Shown: positions 46,625-54,829, numbered from the stretch's first letter. The stretch is 64,000 bases of DNA from Pedobacter alluvionis (GCF_003664035.1 NZ_RCCK01000013.1:310001-374000); one strand, 5' to 3'. A program made the numbers and translations. The notes: generated by a model not told the origin, from the sequence alone.

Positions 46625-47518
46625 CTACAACTGTACATTTACAGAAAACTGCCAGTATTGTTGTGAATCAAGGCCTTTTAGTGGATTCGAACCTTTTTTA
46701 AATGCCAGCCCCAATGAAACCTGCTTTGTGGTTTTGTCGAGAATAAAAAAGTCTGCGCCTGCCTTAAGTAGTTCTGTTTTACGCTCACCTACTGAAGTGT
46801 TATCAGAAAATGCTCTTCTCAAAGTATACGAAAAACTTAACTGAAGTATTCTAGGTGCAATGGTATTGATCGGATCCGGATTTTTCTGGAGAAAGGATAT
46901 TGCTCCCGAAAAATCAGCAGTACCTCTGAATATCGTTCCTTCGCGTTCTGGAAGTAATGATTTTAACACCTGCTGAATTTCTGTACCTATATTTGGCGTG
47001 AGCAGATAACCGAACCTGCTATCACCAAAATTGCCTGGAGCATTAAAACGGATCTTTCTTTTAGTGGAATAAGGGCTTAAATTTCCAACAAACACGATCG
47101 ATCGGTCAGATTTTCTTCCGTCATCGACAAAAGTGAGGTTATGAGTGAGCATTACGTTAATTGGGTGTATGGTTGTGTAGTAAAGACCTGAATATCCAAC
47201 CGAAAAGTTATCCTGTTCCTTCTCTATCATCGTATTTTTATGGTATTCCACGATTGCTTTCGCTGTATAATTTTTTAAGTACCCGAGGGTATAAGCAATT
47301 CCCCCATCAACGAGGTAGCTTTTTTCGCCCGATCTTGGAATTGTGAACATAAACTGGGCTGGTGTAACTTTGGAAACATCTTCATCAAATGTATTCCTGA
47401 TGCTAATATCCTTTAATAAGCGATAAATCAGTACACTGTCGACCGGAACATTCTGTGCCCTACAGAGATAACAACATAGCATTATAGCCATGATTGTCAA
47501 GAGTGATTTTGTTTTCAT
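46625..47518 (-). CDS. Exported protein, probable outer-membrane beta-barrel
   Basis: 297 residues. The signal peptide (MKTKSLLTIMAIMLCCYLCRAQ) is followed by alternating hydrophobic/polar strands typical of a barrel (YLVDGGIAYTLGYLKNYTAKAIVEYH; QVSLGLAFKKG) and a C-terminal strand ending in YWQFSVNVQL. Located 9 bp after the ACP-like gene stop and 100 bp before the next gene. It would sit in the outer membrane; substrate unknown. Confidence 0.6.
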   Translation of the reverse strand: MKTKSLLTIMAIMLCCYLCRAQNVPVDSVLIYRLLKDISIRNTFDEDVSKVTPAQFMFTIPRSGEKSYLVDGGIAYTLGYLKNYTAKAIVEYHKNTMIEKEQDNFSVGYSGLYYTTIHPINVMLTHNLTFVDDGRKSDRSIVFVGNLSPYSTKRKIRFNAPGNFGDSRFGYLLTPNIGTEIQQVLKSLLPEREGTIFRGTADFSGAISFLQKNPDPINTIAPRILQLSFSYTLRRAFSDNTSVGERKTELLKAGADFFILDKTTKQVSLGLAFKKGSNPLKGLDSQQYWQFSVNVQL

Positions 47519-47526
47519 ATCTACAA

Positions 47527-47766
47527 TTATTTGACCTTACCGATGCAATCACTCACAGTACTTTCTGGTGTAATACTTCCCGGCCTTATTATTTTTCCGG
47601 TAGCATGTCTGTTGGCTATAACCTGCAGGCTATCTTCCAGCTCCCGGCACATCATTTCGTTGTAGCCTATATCGCCTAAAATTGTTGTGCTTTTTAGCAA
47701 ATCTGGTTGATCTGGTTTTCCGGCAATCCTTAGAATCTCGGATTTTACTTCATTTTCAATTGACAT
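47527..47766 (-). CDS. Small ACP-like protein lacking the carrier serine
   Basis: 79 residues. Spacing of hydrophobic and acidic residues follows an acyl carrier protein: a first helix (VKSEILRIAG), the loop ILGDIGYNEM, the second helix CRELEDSLQVIA, and a final STVSDCIGKV. The position of the phosphopantetheine serine in D-S-L is occupied by GYNEM, so it cannot be a classical carrier. It may be a structural or regulatory relative, or unrelated. It is the first gene of the operon leading to the two-component pair. Confidence 0.5.
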   Translation of the reverse strand: MSIENEVKSEILRIAGKPDQPDLLKSTTILGDIGYNEMMCRELEDSLQVIANRHATGKIIRPGSITPESTVSDCIGKVK

Positions 47767-48121
47767 ATAATTTAGTTTTAAGGTTTAATATGTCAAATTT
47801 ACATCTGGGAATAAGGAATTTACAGGGTGATTTCACGTTACTTTGAAATCGTAGGATTATGAAAAATCAACCTAAATATCGCACCAAATTTAAAACACCA
47901 ATTATTTATAAAAAGCTTAAAAACAGCACCTATTAGTGGATATACCACTGTCTATCGACCCTGCTTCGCTAAAAGATAGTTGTATTGTAGTGTGTTGATT
48001 GTCAGCGTATTGCGAATAAGATAAAATTGGTATAAGGGGTCAAAAAAATTGGTTAATCCAATTAAGCCTAAGATTTAGTCAATTTTAAATCTTTTGAAAA
48101 AAATCGTGTAGACTTGCTAAT
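47767..48121. other. 355-bp gap upstream of the two-component operon
   Basis: Expected to hold the promoter of the minus-strand operon and the 3' end of the DUF4143 transcript. One small hairpin, AGTGG/CCACT near 47936-47950, is visible. No gene seen. Confidence 0.4.
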
Positions 48122-49471
48122 CTAGATTTGTGTTTTGAACCAGGTTAGGTAATTCTCGATTTGAGATACCAGATAATAAGGGAGATTCAATAGTTTGTAT
48201 TTCTTGCCGCCGGGGGTAACGGCGTCAGTAATGTGCAGTAAGCCTGCATAAAATCGGATGGCCATATTATGTGGGGACAGATCCATAAACATATGCAAAG
48301 ATTTTAATTTGCCTTCAGCTCCTGATTTCACTTCTACCGGAATTAATTGCCCTTCAAAAGGTACAACGTAGTCCACCTCCGCACTTGAAGTAGTTTTCTC
48401 CCGTACCCAAAAATGGAGTGCACTTAAAGATTTAAACTGTGTGGCTAATAACTCTTGACCAACCAAGTGCTCAATTAAGGTCCCTTTATAGACTTTATTT
48501 AAATCATCGGTTCCTAAAATCTCTGTCTGTATACCAGCAAAATAATTAAGCATTCCAGTATCCAGCACCTGAAGCCTTGGAGATTTCCGATAGTCTGGCA
48601 GCAAAGGCAGTTTTACATCACTTGACGGGTAAATGAGCTCAATTAACAGGGCCTTTTCCAGCGTTCTTAATGCTTCTCCCATATCCCTGGACCGGTAGGG
48701 CGAATTTCCGAAACCTTCAAACTTAATACGCTGACCGGCCTGTCCAAATGATGCCCTTATTGCATGACCTATATGTAAGGCCTGTGCATTTGTACCGGCA
48801 TATTTCTCAACATCGTCCATATATGCCGTAATCAACGAATCGAAGATTGCTGACAACTCCAGTAGATCTTTATTTTTACTATACTCTTTAATAACTTCTG
48901 GCATTCCCCCTATAAGTGCATAGGTATGAAATAGCTGCATGAGTTTATCATGTGTAAAGGTTGGTGCGGGTACCTGTTGTAAATAATTTATCGCTTCCCG
49001 CTCATCCATAGCACTCAAAAACTCGGGAAAAGAAACAGGTCTTAAAACCATATATTCCACTCTTCCGACCGGAAAGCTAATGTTTTTATCAAATAACGTT
49101 TCGAGCATACTACCCGCGGCTATTACCGCAATCCCTGGTTGGTCTTCATAAAAATAACGTAGAATGTTTAAGGCCTCAGGCACTTCCTGTATTTCATCGA
49201 TAAACAAAAGTGTATCGTTTCTTTGGGTAAGTGATTGATTTTTAATAAAGAACAAAGACTGCACGAGTAATTCGATCGTTGTGAACTCTTCAAAAGGCTT
49301 TCTGTCAACAGCAAGCTCGAGATTGAGATAGATGTACTGCTTAAATTTTTTTGAAAATTGCCCAACAACGGTCGTCTTACCTACCTGTCTAGCGCCTCTT
49401 ATCACTAATGGCTTACGATTTGATTTGGTAAGCCATTTTTCTAACTCTGTAAATATTATCCTATCGAACAT
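48122..49471 (-). CDS. AAA+ ATPase with DUF4143 C-terminal domain
   Basis: 449 residues from the ATG at 49471 (MFDRIIFTELEKWL), the usual family start; an in-frame start at 49540 would translate upstream direct repeats and is rejected. Walker A is RGARQVGKTT, Walker B LLFIDEIQEVPEALNIL, then a sensor strand VIAAGSML, and the C-terminal DUF4143 nuclease-like domain with SSAEVDYVVPFEGQLIPVEVKSG (D and E-x-K pattern). These standalone ATPases are frequent in Bacteroidota and archaea; function unknown, with suggested DNA or toxin-antitoxin roles. Expression probably depends on the 33-bp-spaced repeats upstream. Confidence 0.85.
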   Translation of the reverse strand: MFDRIIFTELEKWLTKSNRKPLVIRGARQVGKTTVVGQFSKKFKQYIYLNLELAVDRKPFEEFTTIELLVQSLFFIKNQSLTQRNDTLLFIDEIQEVPEALNILRYFYEDQPGIAVIAAGSMLETLFDKNISFPVGRVEYMVLRPVSFPEFLSAMDEREAINYLQQVPAPTFTHDKLMQLFHTYALIGGMPEVIKEYSKNKDLLELSAIFDSLITAYMDDVEKYAGTNAQALHIGHAIRASFGQAGQRIKFEGFGNSPYRSRDMGEALRTLEKALLIELIYPSSDVKLPLLPDYRKSPRLQVLDTGMLNYFAGIQTEILGTDDLNKVYKGTLIEHLVGQELLATQFKSLSALHFWVREKTTSSAEVDYVVPFEGQLIPVEVKSGAEGKLKSLHMFMDLSPHNMAIRFYAGLLHITDAVTPGGKKYKLLNLPYYLVSQIENYLTWFKTQI

Positions 49472-49502
49472 TTGACAAACTTTAATTCCTAAACTACTTG
49501 TT

Positions 49503-49617
49503 GTTACAAAATTAGGGTTAATTAATGAATATTTCGTCACAGAATTAGGGTTAATTAATTACTTTTCTGTCACAGAATTAGGGTGAATTTTATTAGTAAT
49601 TGTAATAGAATTAGGGT
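49503..49617. repeat. Four 16-bp direct repeats at exact 33-bp spacing
   Basis: Copies start at 49503, 49536, 49569 and 49602: GTTACAAAATTAGGGT, GTCACAGAATTAGGGT (twice) and GTAATAGAATTAGGGT. Spacing is exactly 33 bp each time, near three helical turns, so a protein would bind all on one face. They lie 32-146 bp upstream of the DUF4143 start and probably form its operator, perhaps bound by that ATPase. Confidence 0.85.
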
Positions 49618-49722
49618 AGATGCATGTGTTGTTGTTACTGAATGTTCGCGAAAATCATTTATTAATTTTCTTAATATTTTGTAGCTGGTTGTATTTAGAT
49701 AATTTTTCTTGTGTTAAACGAA

Positions 49723-49859
49723 TTCATTTCGTAAATTTGAGTGATAACATTTGAGCCCAATAACAGTCATTTTAGATGGTTAGTGAGTCGTAATTGTGTT
49801 TTGCAAGTAATTGTTAGTCAGTAGGTTGTTTAAATAAAGCTTGTTCTGGCTTCGTCGGG
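49723..49859 (+). repeat. 137-bp intergenic repeat, copy B
   Basis: Second copy of the repeat at 41053-41189, same length and orientation. The two copies bracket an 8.5-kb segment holding the phosphoesterase, the two-component operon and the DUF4143 gene. Confidence 0.75.
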
Positions 49860-49957
49860 ACCACTTCCTTAGATTCAAACCAGAACATTGTCGCGCAAAT
49901 CGTTGATTTTCAAGACTTTGTTTTGGTTTTTATAACACATTAAGACTCGTTTTCGAC

Positions 49958-50040
49958 CATTTTGAATGGTTAATTTTAGTGAGTCGAAAATTGACTGTTT
50001 TTTTGTAAAATACTGTAAGTCAGTAAATTGATTGAAATAT
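49958..50040 (+). repeat. Diverged partial repeat, copy C
   Basis: Shares the order of landmarks with copies A and B (CATTTT, ATGGTTA, AGTGAGTCG, then TTTTTTGTAA and AAGTCAGTA) but is shorter and more diverged. A local inverted repeat, TTTTCGAC/GTCGAAAA, encloses the hairpin ACCATT/AATGGT at its left end. Confidence 0.45.
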
Positions 50041-50254
50041 CAAAACCAAAATTATTCCGAAATGTTCGGGTGCTGGATTTCTTTGTAAGGCATTGATTTA
50101 CAGATCGTTCGACTGACGAACATCTTGATGACTCACTGGCTCAAATGTACATTTGTTTAATTTTAAATGTATCATTATAAGTTACAATTTTCATCTTTTA
50201 TTCTATCTGAAAAGACCAAAAAATTTTATCAAGGGCGAGATGATGCCCATCTAT

Positions 50255-50326
50255 TTACGGATTATCATACTTCTCCAGATATGCCGCAAGATTATCCGCA
50301 AATAATACTTTTGACCTAATCCACAT
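50255..50326 (-). pseudogene. Possible truncated hipA start (23 codons)
   Basis: An ATG at 50326 inside the end of the HipB-like gene opens a 23-residue frame (KVLFADNLAAYLEKYDNP at its core) that resembles the first strands of HipA-type kinases and stops at 50255. No continuation is found downstream. Coupling to hipB fits a hipBA operon whose toxin has been lost. Too short to be certain. Confidence 0.3.
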
Positions 50327-50531
50327 GTCTATCCTCCATATTTGTTATGCCAACCTGTTTGCCAAACAATTCAAGTACTTGATTTACCTTATCTAGCCTT
50401 AAGGTCTGTTTTCCCTGCTCCAGTTCCCGAAGGAAACGGAGTCCCACCCCAGCTTTGAATGCCAATTCCTCCTGTGAGAGTTTAACCAGCTTGCGTTGTG
50501 TTTTTACAAATGTTGATAGTGGATTACTCAT
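50316..50531 (-). CDS. HipB-like antitoxin, XRE helix-turn-helix
   Basis: 71 residues from the ATG at 50531 (MSNPLSTFVKTQRKLVKL); the frame is open further upstream, but that extension covers the operator palindrome and has poor composition. The helix-turn-helix is KLSQEELAFKAGVGLRFLRELEQGKQTLRLDKV, given in part as LSQEELAFKAGVGLRFLREL, typical of the HipB family in Bacteroidota. HipB represses its operon and neutralises the HipA kinase. No HipA kinase gene follows, so it is orphaned. Autoregulation through the palindrome just upstream is likely. Confidence 0.78.
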   Translation of the reverse strand: MSNPLSTFVKTQRKLVKLSQEELAFKAGVGLRFLRELEQGKQTLRLDKVNQVLELFGKQVGITNMEDRHVD

Positions 50532-50838
50532 ATCTATACCCTTATGGGTATAATAAACTGGAGTGTTCAAAAAACCAATCTGTTCATGATACGTGAACAA
50601 ATAAATAAACTGAACATTACCACATTTTATAGGAAGCCGATAAAAAAACATAAGTATTAACACAATAGATAGATTTACGCAAATCTGGCTAGAGAATTCG
50701 CAACAGTTCGTCTAGAAATTACAGGCGTTGGTCTAGCGGTTACCGATGCTGGTATAATACAAGGTTTTTGCCTGCAACGTTTGAGGTATGGCTGCGTCTT
50801 AATAACAAACAAGAACAAAAACCTAAAATATAAAAGAT
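50532..50838. other. 307-bp divergent region with duplicated GIN promoter segment
   Basis: The right half, about 50700-50838, is nearly identical to 52208-52347 upstream of the second GIN gene, including GGTATAATAC as a -10-like box and a leader CCTAAAATATAAAAG. Conservation of the whole segment shows that the promoter was duplicated with the gene. Confidence 0.55.
50535..50552. promoter_or_regulatory. Palindromic operator candidate of the HipB-like gene
   Basis: TATACCC (50535-50541), spacer TTAT, GGGTATA (50546-50552), ending 4 bp upstream of the start codon. A similar site occurs at 52038-52059. Position and symmetry fit HipB binding. Confidence 0.55.
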
Positions 50839-51450
50839 ATGAAAACTTTAGCAAAATCATTAATCGCAGCAGCATTAACAGCAGTAGTATTTACTTCATC
50901 AGCAATGGCAACTTTTGCCGCTGAGCCAGTTAAAACAGAAACAAAAACGTCTTCATTATCAAAATTCAACCGGATCTGGGTGAGCGGGAATGTTAAAATC
51001 GTTTTAACCCAGGGCGAAGAGCAAAATGTAGCCGGCGCCAGCAACTACGACGCTGCAAAAACCTCCGTATCAACTGATGGAAAAACCTTATTTATCAATT
51101 CATTAGAAACAAGTCAGGTAACGCTGAATATTACCGTAAAAGATTTAGAAAGAATTGAAGCTTATGGCCAATCGGTTGTGGTAACCAACAATAATTTTGA
51201 TGTAAAATACCTTCAGTTATTTTTGGGTCAAAGTGCTACAGCGAAGATTAAAACAACAGCAGGCAGTTTATATACTATCGTTAAGGATGATGCGGTATTA
51301 AAATTAAATGGTACTGCTGGCCAAAGTACAATGATTGCAAGCAATATGAAAAACGTAAAATTAACTGACTTTGCCAGTCTTAAATCAGCATCCTATGCTT
51401 CTGAAGCGATCATGGAAGCGGAGCAAAATGCAATGGTTTTAGCCAAATAA
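50839..51450 (+). CDS. Exported GIN-domain (DUF2807-like) protein, copy 1
   Basis: 203 residues. Signal peptide MKTLAKSLIAAALTAVVFTSSAMATFA, then a beta-helical head domain with FNRIWVSGNVKIVLTQGEEQ, the standard opening of DUF2807/GIN domains, and repeated strands through to NAMVLAK. Such proteins are periplasmic or surface-exposed and of unknown role. It differs from copy 2 at 52348 at 10 of 203 positions. A terminator follows. Confidence 0.85.
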   Translation: MKTLAKSLIAAALTAVVFTSSAMATFAAEPVKTETKTSSLSKFNRIWVSGNVKIVLTQGEEQNVAGASNYDAAKTSVSTDGKTLFINSLETSQVTLNITVKDLERIEAYGQSVVVTNNNFDVKYLQLFLGQSATAKIKTTAGSLYTIVKDDAVLKLNGTAGQSTMIASNMKNVKLTDFASLKSASYASEAIMEAEQNAMVLAK

Positions 51451-51456
51451 AAAATA

Positions 51457-51705
51457 TCAATCAGATAAGTTAAGGCTACCCATTTGGGTGGCTTTTTTTC
51501 GTAAAATCCTGCTAGGAAGATTTACACGCTTCAAAACGCCAATGGTGACTATGAGCACGGAAATGACAATTACCACTACGATCCACAAATTGATTTTGAT
51601 GCCAGCTACATTTTTGAAGCTAGTGGCAAAGGTTTGGCTATCTGCAATACTCTTAACGTAAACATAAATTGTACCGATAAGTGAAAGAATGCCCAGTTCT
51701 GACAT
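51457..51705 (-). pseudogene. Short membrane-protein-like frame, doubtful
   Basis: 82 codons from an ATG at 51705, with two hydrophobic segments (LGILSLIGTIYVYV and INLWIVVVIVISVLIVTIGVL). Its 3' end runs through the GIN terminator, and its 5' end meets the serine-hydrolase fragment on the other strand. It is probably a gene fragment left by rearrangement, or chance. Confidence 0.25.
51475..51499 (+). terminator. Rho-independent terminator of GIN copy 1
   Basis: Seven-bp stem with one G-T pair (GCTACCC/GGGTGGC), loop ATTT, followed by seven T residues. Confidence 0.85.
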
Positions 51706-51994
51706 GTTAAAGTACATGGCTTTCCAGCTCAACGAAGAAAACCCTGCGGTTAAATTAGCCCACCAGCAAGCCTTTGGAAAAGTGGAAGATGGGGCAATTG
51801 CCCTGAACTGGAAAATCAAAAAAACGGGCACCGGTAAACGCAGCATCTCTCATACTGGCGGAAGCTTAGGCTTTAGCAGCTATATGGTCTACTACCCGGA
51901 ATTGAGCTCAGGCATTGTTTTGCTTTCTAACCAGGCAGATCCATCCACCCAGAATGAACTGATAGCCCTTGCAGATAAAATTATAAATCCATAA
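51689..51994 (+). pseudogene. C-terminal fragment of a class C beta-lactamase-like serine hydrolase
   Basis: 101 codons. The translation contains SSDMLKYMAFQLNEENPAVK, KKTGTGKRSISHTGGSLGFS with the H-T-G motif, and GIVLLSNQADP: the last third of a penicillin-binding-protein-like hydrolase. The N-terminal part with S-x-x-K and Y-x-N is missing, so it cannot be active. It lies between the two GIN copies, and an intact but different hydrolase follows copy 2. It is a relic within the duplicated region. Confidence 0.75.
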
Positions 51995-52347
51995 ATTAAT
52001 TCCTCCCCTCCCAGGCCAGATTAGGTTCTTATATGAAAGTATACCTTATAGGGTATACTGAATACGAGAGTTAGAAGAGTCACTTTGTCCATAATCCGTG
52101 AACAACCAATTAAAATGCGCATCCCCATAATTTAAATTAAATAAAGCTGGCAACAAGGGATAAGTATAACCACATCCGCTGGGTTTATGCATTCAGCTTA
52201 TACAATGAACACCCATTCGTCTACAAATTACAGGCGTTGGTCTGGCGGTTACCGATGCTGGTATAATACGAGGTTTTTGCCTGAAACGTTTGATGGACAG
52301 CTGCGTCTTAATAACAAACAATAGCAAAAACCTAAAATATAAAAGAT
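51995..52347. other. 353-bp gap with second operator-like palindrome
   Basis: Contains the palindrome at 52038-52059 and, from about 52208, the duplicated GIN promoter segment. The part between looks like a decayed copy of the DNA upstream of the HipB gene (compare CGTGAACAA near 52100 and 50597). Confidence 0.5.
52038..52059. promoter_or_regulatory. Second HipB-type operator candidate
   Basis: AGTATACC (52038-52045), 6-bp spacer, GGTATACT (52052-52059). It resembles the palindrome before the HipB-like gene but has no hipB gene beside it, consistent with a duplicated and decayed segment. Confidence 0.4.
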
Positions 52348-52959
52348 ATGAAAACTTTAACAAAAACCTTATTCGCAGCAGCATTAACAGCAGTATTATT
52401 TACTTCATCAGCCATGGCAACTTTAGCCGCTGAGCCAGTTAAAACAGAAACAAAAACTTCTTCACTATCAAAATTCAATAGGATCTGGGTGAGCGGGAAC
52501 GTTAAAATCGTTTTAACCCAGGGCGAAGAGCAAAATATAGCCGGTGCCAGCAACTACGATGCTGCAAAAACTTCAGTAACAACTGATGGAAAAACCTTGT
52601 TTATCAATTCATTAGAAACCAGTCAGGTAACACTGAATATTACCGTAAAAGATTTGGAAAGAATTGAAGCTTATGGTCAATCGGTTGTGGTAACCGGCAA
52701 TAATTTCGATGTAAAATACCTTCAGTTATTTTTGGGTCAGAGTGCTACAGCAAAGATTAAAACTACCGCAGGCAGTTTATACACTATCGTTAAAGATGAT
52801 GCGGTATTAAAATTAAATGGTACAGCTGGCCAAAGTACAATGATTGCAAGTAACATGAAAAATGTAAAATTAGCTGACTTTGCCAGTCTTAAATCTGCAT
52901 CTTATGCTTCTGAAGCGATCATGGAAGCACAGCAAAATGCAATGGTTTTAGCGAAATAA
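52348..52959 (+). CDS. Exported GIN-domain (DUF2807-like) protein, copy 2
   Basis: 203 residues, about 95% identical to copy 1 by direct reading (10 differences; several in the signal peptide). Same signal peptide type, same FNRIWVSGNVKIVLTQGEEQ opening, same C-terminus. The upstream 140 bp and the downstream terminator are also conserved, so a unit of about 1.5 kb was duplicated in tandem and recently enough to remain similar. Increased dosage may be the benefit. Function of the family is not known. Confidence 0.85.
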   Translation: MKTLTKTLFAAALTAVLFTSSAMATLAAEPVKTETKTSSLSKFNRIWVSGNVKIVLTQGEEQNIAGASNYDAAKTSVTTDGKTLFINSLETSQVTLNITVKDLERIEAYGQSVVVTGNNFDVKYLQLFLGQSATAKIKTTAGSLYTIVKDDAVLKLNGTAGQSTMIASNMKNVKLADFASLKSASYASEAIMEAQQNAMVLAK

Positions 52960-53291
52960 AAAATATCAATCAGATCAGTTAAGCTGCCCTATGGGCGGCT
53001 TTTTTGCTTTAAGGGGGTTGATTAAAAAATAATTCTGTATAATGCGTAACCATAACATAGTAAGTTTTAAAATGGGTATAGTTCGTTTTGTGATATCCAC
53101 CCGTGAAACTTGGTTTTAAACCGCTAATTGTTATTTTTAACCTGCAGACTTATATGACTGTTGCCTCTTTATGATATTGTTCCTTTGGGGGGCATAAAAA
53201 GGAATCAACAAATCATAAAACCGGGCTTAAGTTGATCAATTATAAAACCAATAATCCTAAACTGTTCTGGATTACACCAAGATAATATTGT
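52960..53291. other. 332-bp gap before the serine hydrolase
   Basis: Starts with the terminator of GIN copy 2. A GGGTATA half site near 53072 echoes the HipB-type operators. No gene seen. Confidence 0.4.
52983..53005 (+). terminator. Rho-independent terminator of GIN copy 2
   Basis: Stem GCTGCCC/GGGCGGC (one G-T pair), loop TAT, then six T residues. Homologous to the terminator of copy 1, with a compensating change in the stem. Confidence 0.85.
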
Positions 53292-54797
53292 ATGAAAAAC
53301 ACAGAAACAACCCATTTGGATAGCCTTAACAGAGCCAGTCAGCAATCCTATAAATTGACCGCCGCTCTGGTCTTGTTTTTTTTGGTTTTCATTGTTAACA
53401 CTACCCTTGCGCAATCCACCGTGGAAGACCGGATTAAACAGGTTGAAAACGGACTCACTGAAAATATCCAGATTAGTGATTCTGCTCCTTTTAATTTGCT
53501 CGAGCGGATGAAACATTTTAAGGTGCAAGGGCTCAGCATCGCGGTAATTAAGGATTATAAGGTTGATTTTGCAAAGGGCTATGGTTTTGCAGATACAGAA
53601 AAGAAAATTCGGGTAAGCGATAAAACGCTTTTTCAGGCAGCATCAATCAGTAAATCGCTGAACAGCCTGGCCATCTTAAAGCTATTTAAAGACCGGGATC
53701 TGGATGTATATGCAGATATCAATACTTATCTCAAAAGTTGGAAATTCCCTTACGATTCCATTTCGAAGGGCAAGAAAATCAATATGGCAAACCTGCTCAG
53801 CCATACCGCAGGGTTAAATGTGCATGGCTTTGGCGGTTATGAGGCAGGTAAGCCGCTACCTTCTGTCATCCAGATTTTAAACGGCGAATCTCCGGCCAAT
53901 TCCGATGCAGTACGTTCACTTTTTGTTCCGGGAACCCGCCAGGAATATTCAGGAGGGGGAACAACCATTTCCCAGCTGGTACTCACCGATATTACCGGAG
54001 AAAAGTATGAAAGCTATTTAAGGGAACAGGTATTAAAGCCGTTGGGTATGCTCAGCAGTACTTTTGCGCAGCCGCCATTGGGTGTAAGGGAGAAATTGCT
54101 GTCTGCAGGATACGATGGTGATGGAAAAGAGGTGAAAGGCAAATATCACATTTATCCGGAGCAGGCTGCTGCTGGTTTATGGACAAACCCCAGCGATCTG
54201 GCCAAATACATCATCGAAACCCAGCTTGCCTACCAGGGTAAATCGGCAAAGGTTCTCGATCAGCAGACAACAAAGTTACGCCTTAGCCCCTACATGAATA
54301 AAAATGGAGCTGCTTTTGGTGTTTTCGTGGAGGATTACAACGGAGTCAAATACTTTGGCCATGGTGCGGGCAATGCAGGGTTTACCGGCGGATATTATGG
54401 GAGCTTTGAGGGTGGAAATGGTTTAATCATTATGGTTAATTCAGATAACGGAGAAATCATTCAGGAGTTGATCAACAGCATTTCTACTGTATATGGTTTT
54501 AAGGGCTTAAGCAAAACCAAAAAGGTTACCCTTGCCGAAGTTCCAGAGCAGGATCTAAATAGTTATCCTGGTAATTATCAGCTTACTCCCCAACTTGTAT
54601 TAACCGTTAGCCGCGAGGGTAAAAAGGTTTTTGTACAGGCAACCGGGCAACCCAGGATAGAGGCCTTTGCAGAAAGTAGTAATAAATTTTTCTTTAAAAC
54701 GATCCAGGCAAGCATGGAGTTTGTAAAAGATCAGCATGGATTAATAAAAGAGATGATTTTTATACAAGGCCAGACCATTCATGCGAAAAAATTATAA
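53292..54797 (+). CDS. Class C beta-lactamase-family serine hydrolase
   Basis: 501 residues. A membrane/signal segment (LTAALVLFFLVFIVNTTLAQ) exports it. Catalytic motifs: S118-I-S-K121 (AASISKS), Y219-S-G (EYSGGGT; the family has Y-x-N or Y-x-G), and H-G-A-G-N in place of the K-T-G box. An extra C-terminal beta domain (about 415-501) resembles DUF3471. Such enzymes are mostly esterases or peptidases acting on D-amino-acid or ester substrates; antibiotic hydrolysis should not be assumed. A terminator follows directly. Confidence 0.88.
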   Translation: MKNTETTHLDSLNRASQQSYKLTAALVLFFLVFIVNTTLAQSTVEDRIKQVENGLTENIQISDSAPFNLLERMKHFKVQGLSIAVIKDYKVDFAKGYGFADTEKKIRVSDKTLFQAASISKSLNSLAILKLFKDRDLDVYADINTYLKSWKFPYDSISKGKKINMANLLSHTAGLNVHGFGGYEAGKPLPSVIQILNGESPANSDAVRSLFVPGTRQEYSGGGTTISQLVLTDITGEKYESYLREQVLKPLGMLSSTFAQPPLGVREKLLSAGYDGDGKEVKGKYHIYPEQAAAGLWTNPSDLAKYIIETQLAYQGKSAKVLDQQTTKLRLSPYMNKNGAAFGVFVEDYNGVKYFGHGAGNAGFTGGYYGSFEGGNGLIIMVNSDNGEIIQELINSISTVYGFKGLSKTKKVTLAEVPEQDLNSYPGNYQLTPQLVLTVSREGKKVFVQATGQPRIEAFAESSNKFFFKTIQASMEFVKDQHGLIKEMIFIQGQTIHAKKL

Positions 54798-54829
54798 ATT
54801 CCTCGCCTGGATACAGGCAAGGAATTTTA
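54797..54829 (+). terminator. Rho-independent terminator
   Basis: Stem AATTCCT...GCCTG paired with CAGGC...AGGAATT around a GATA loop, with one mismatch, then TTTTATTG. It starts at the last base of the hydrolase stop codon. Confidence 0.75.

Larger units (their letters stand above)
49472..50315. other. 844-bp non-coding region rich in repeats
   Basis: Holds four direct repeats (49503-49617), the 137-bp repeat copy B (49723-49859), a related shorter copy C (49958-50040) and the truncated hipA-like frame (50255-50326). Nothing else seen. Confidence 0.6.

Noticed and set aside
49472..49540. 23-residue N-terminal extension of the DUF4143 ATPase
   Set aside because: It would translate two of the direct repeats; the usual family start MFDR lies at 49471.
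49497..49620. CRISPR array
   Set aside because: The repeats are 16 bp, the spacers share sequence (TTAATTAAT), there are only four units, and no cas genes are present.
50532..50663. 44-residue extension of the HipB-like protein
   Set aside because: It covers the operator palindrome and has no helix-turn-helix family counterpart.
53292..54797. Beta-lactamase resistance gene
   Set aside because: The fold is class C-like, but the K-T-G box is replaced by H-G-A-G and there is an extra C-terminal domain; esterase or peptidase function is more likely.
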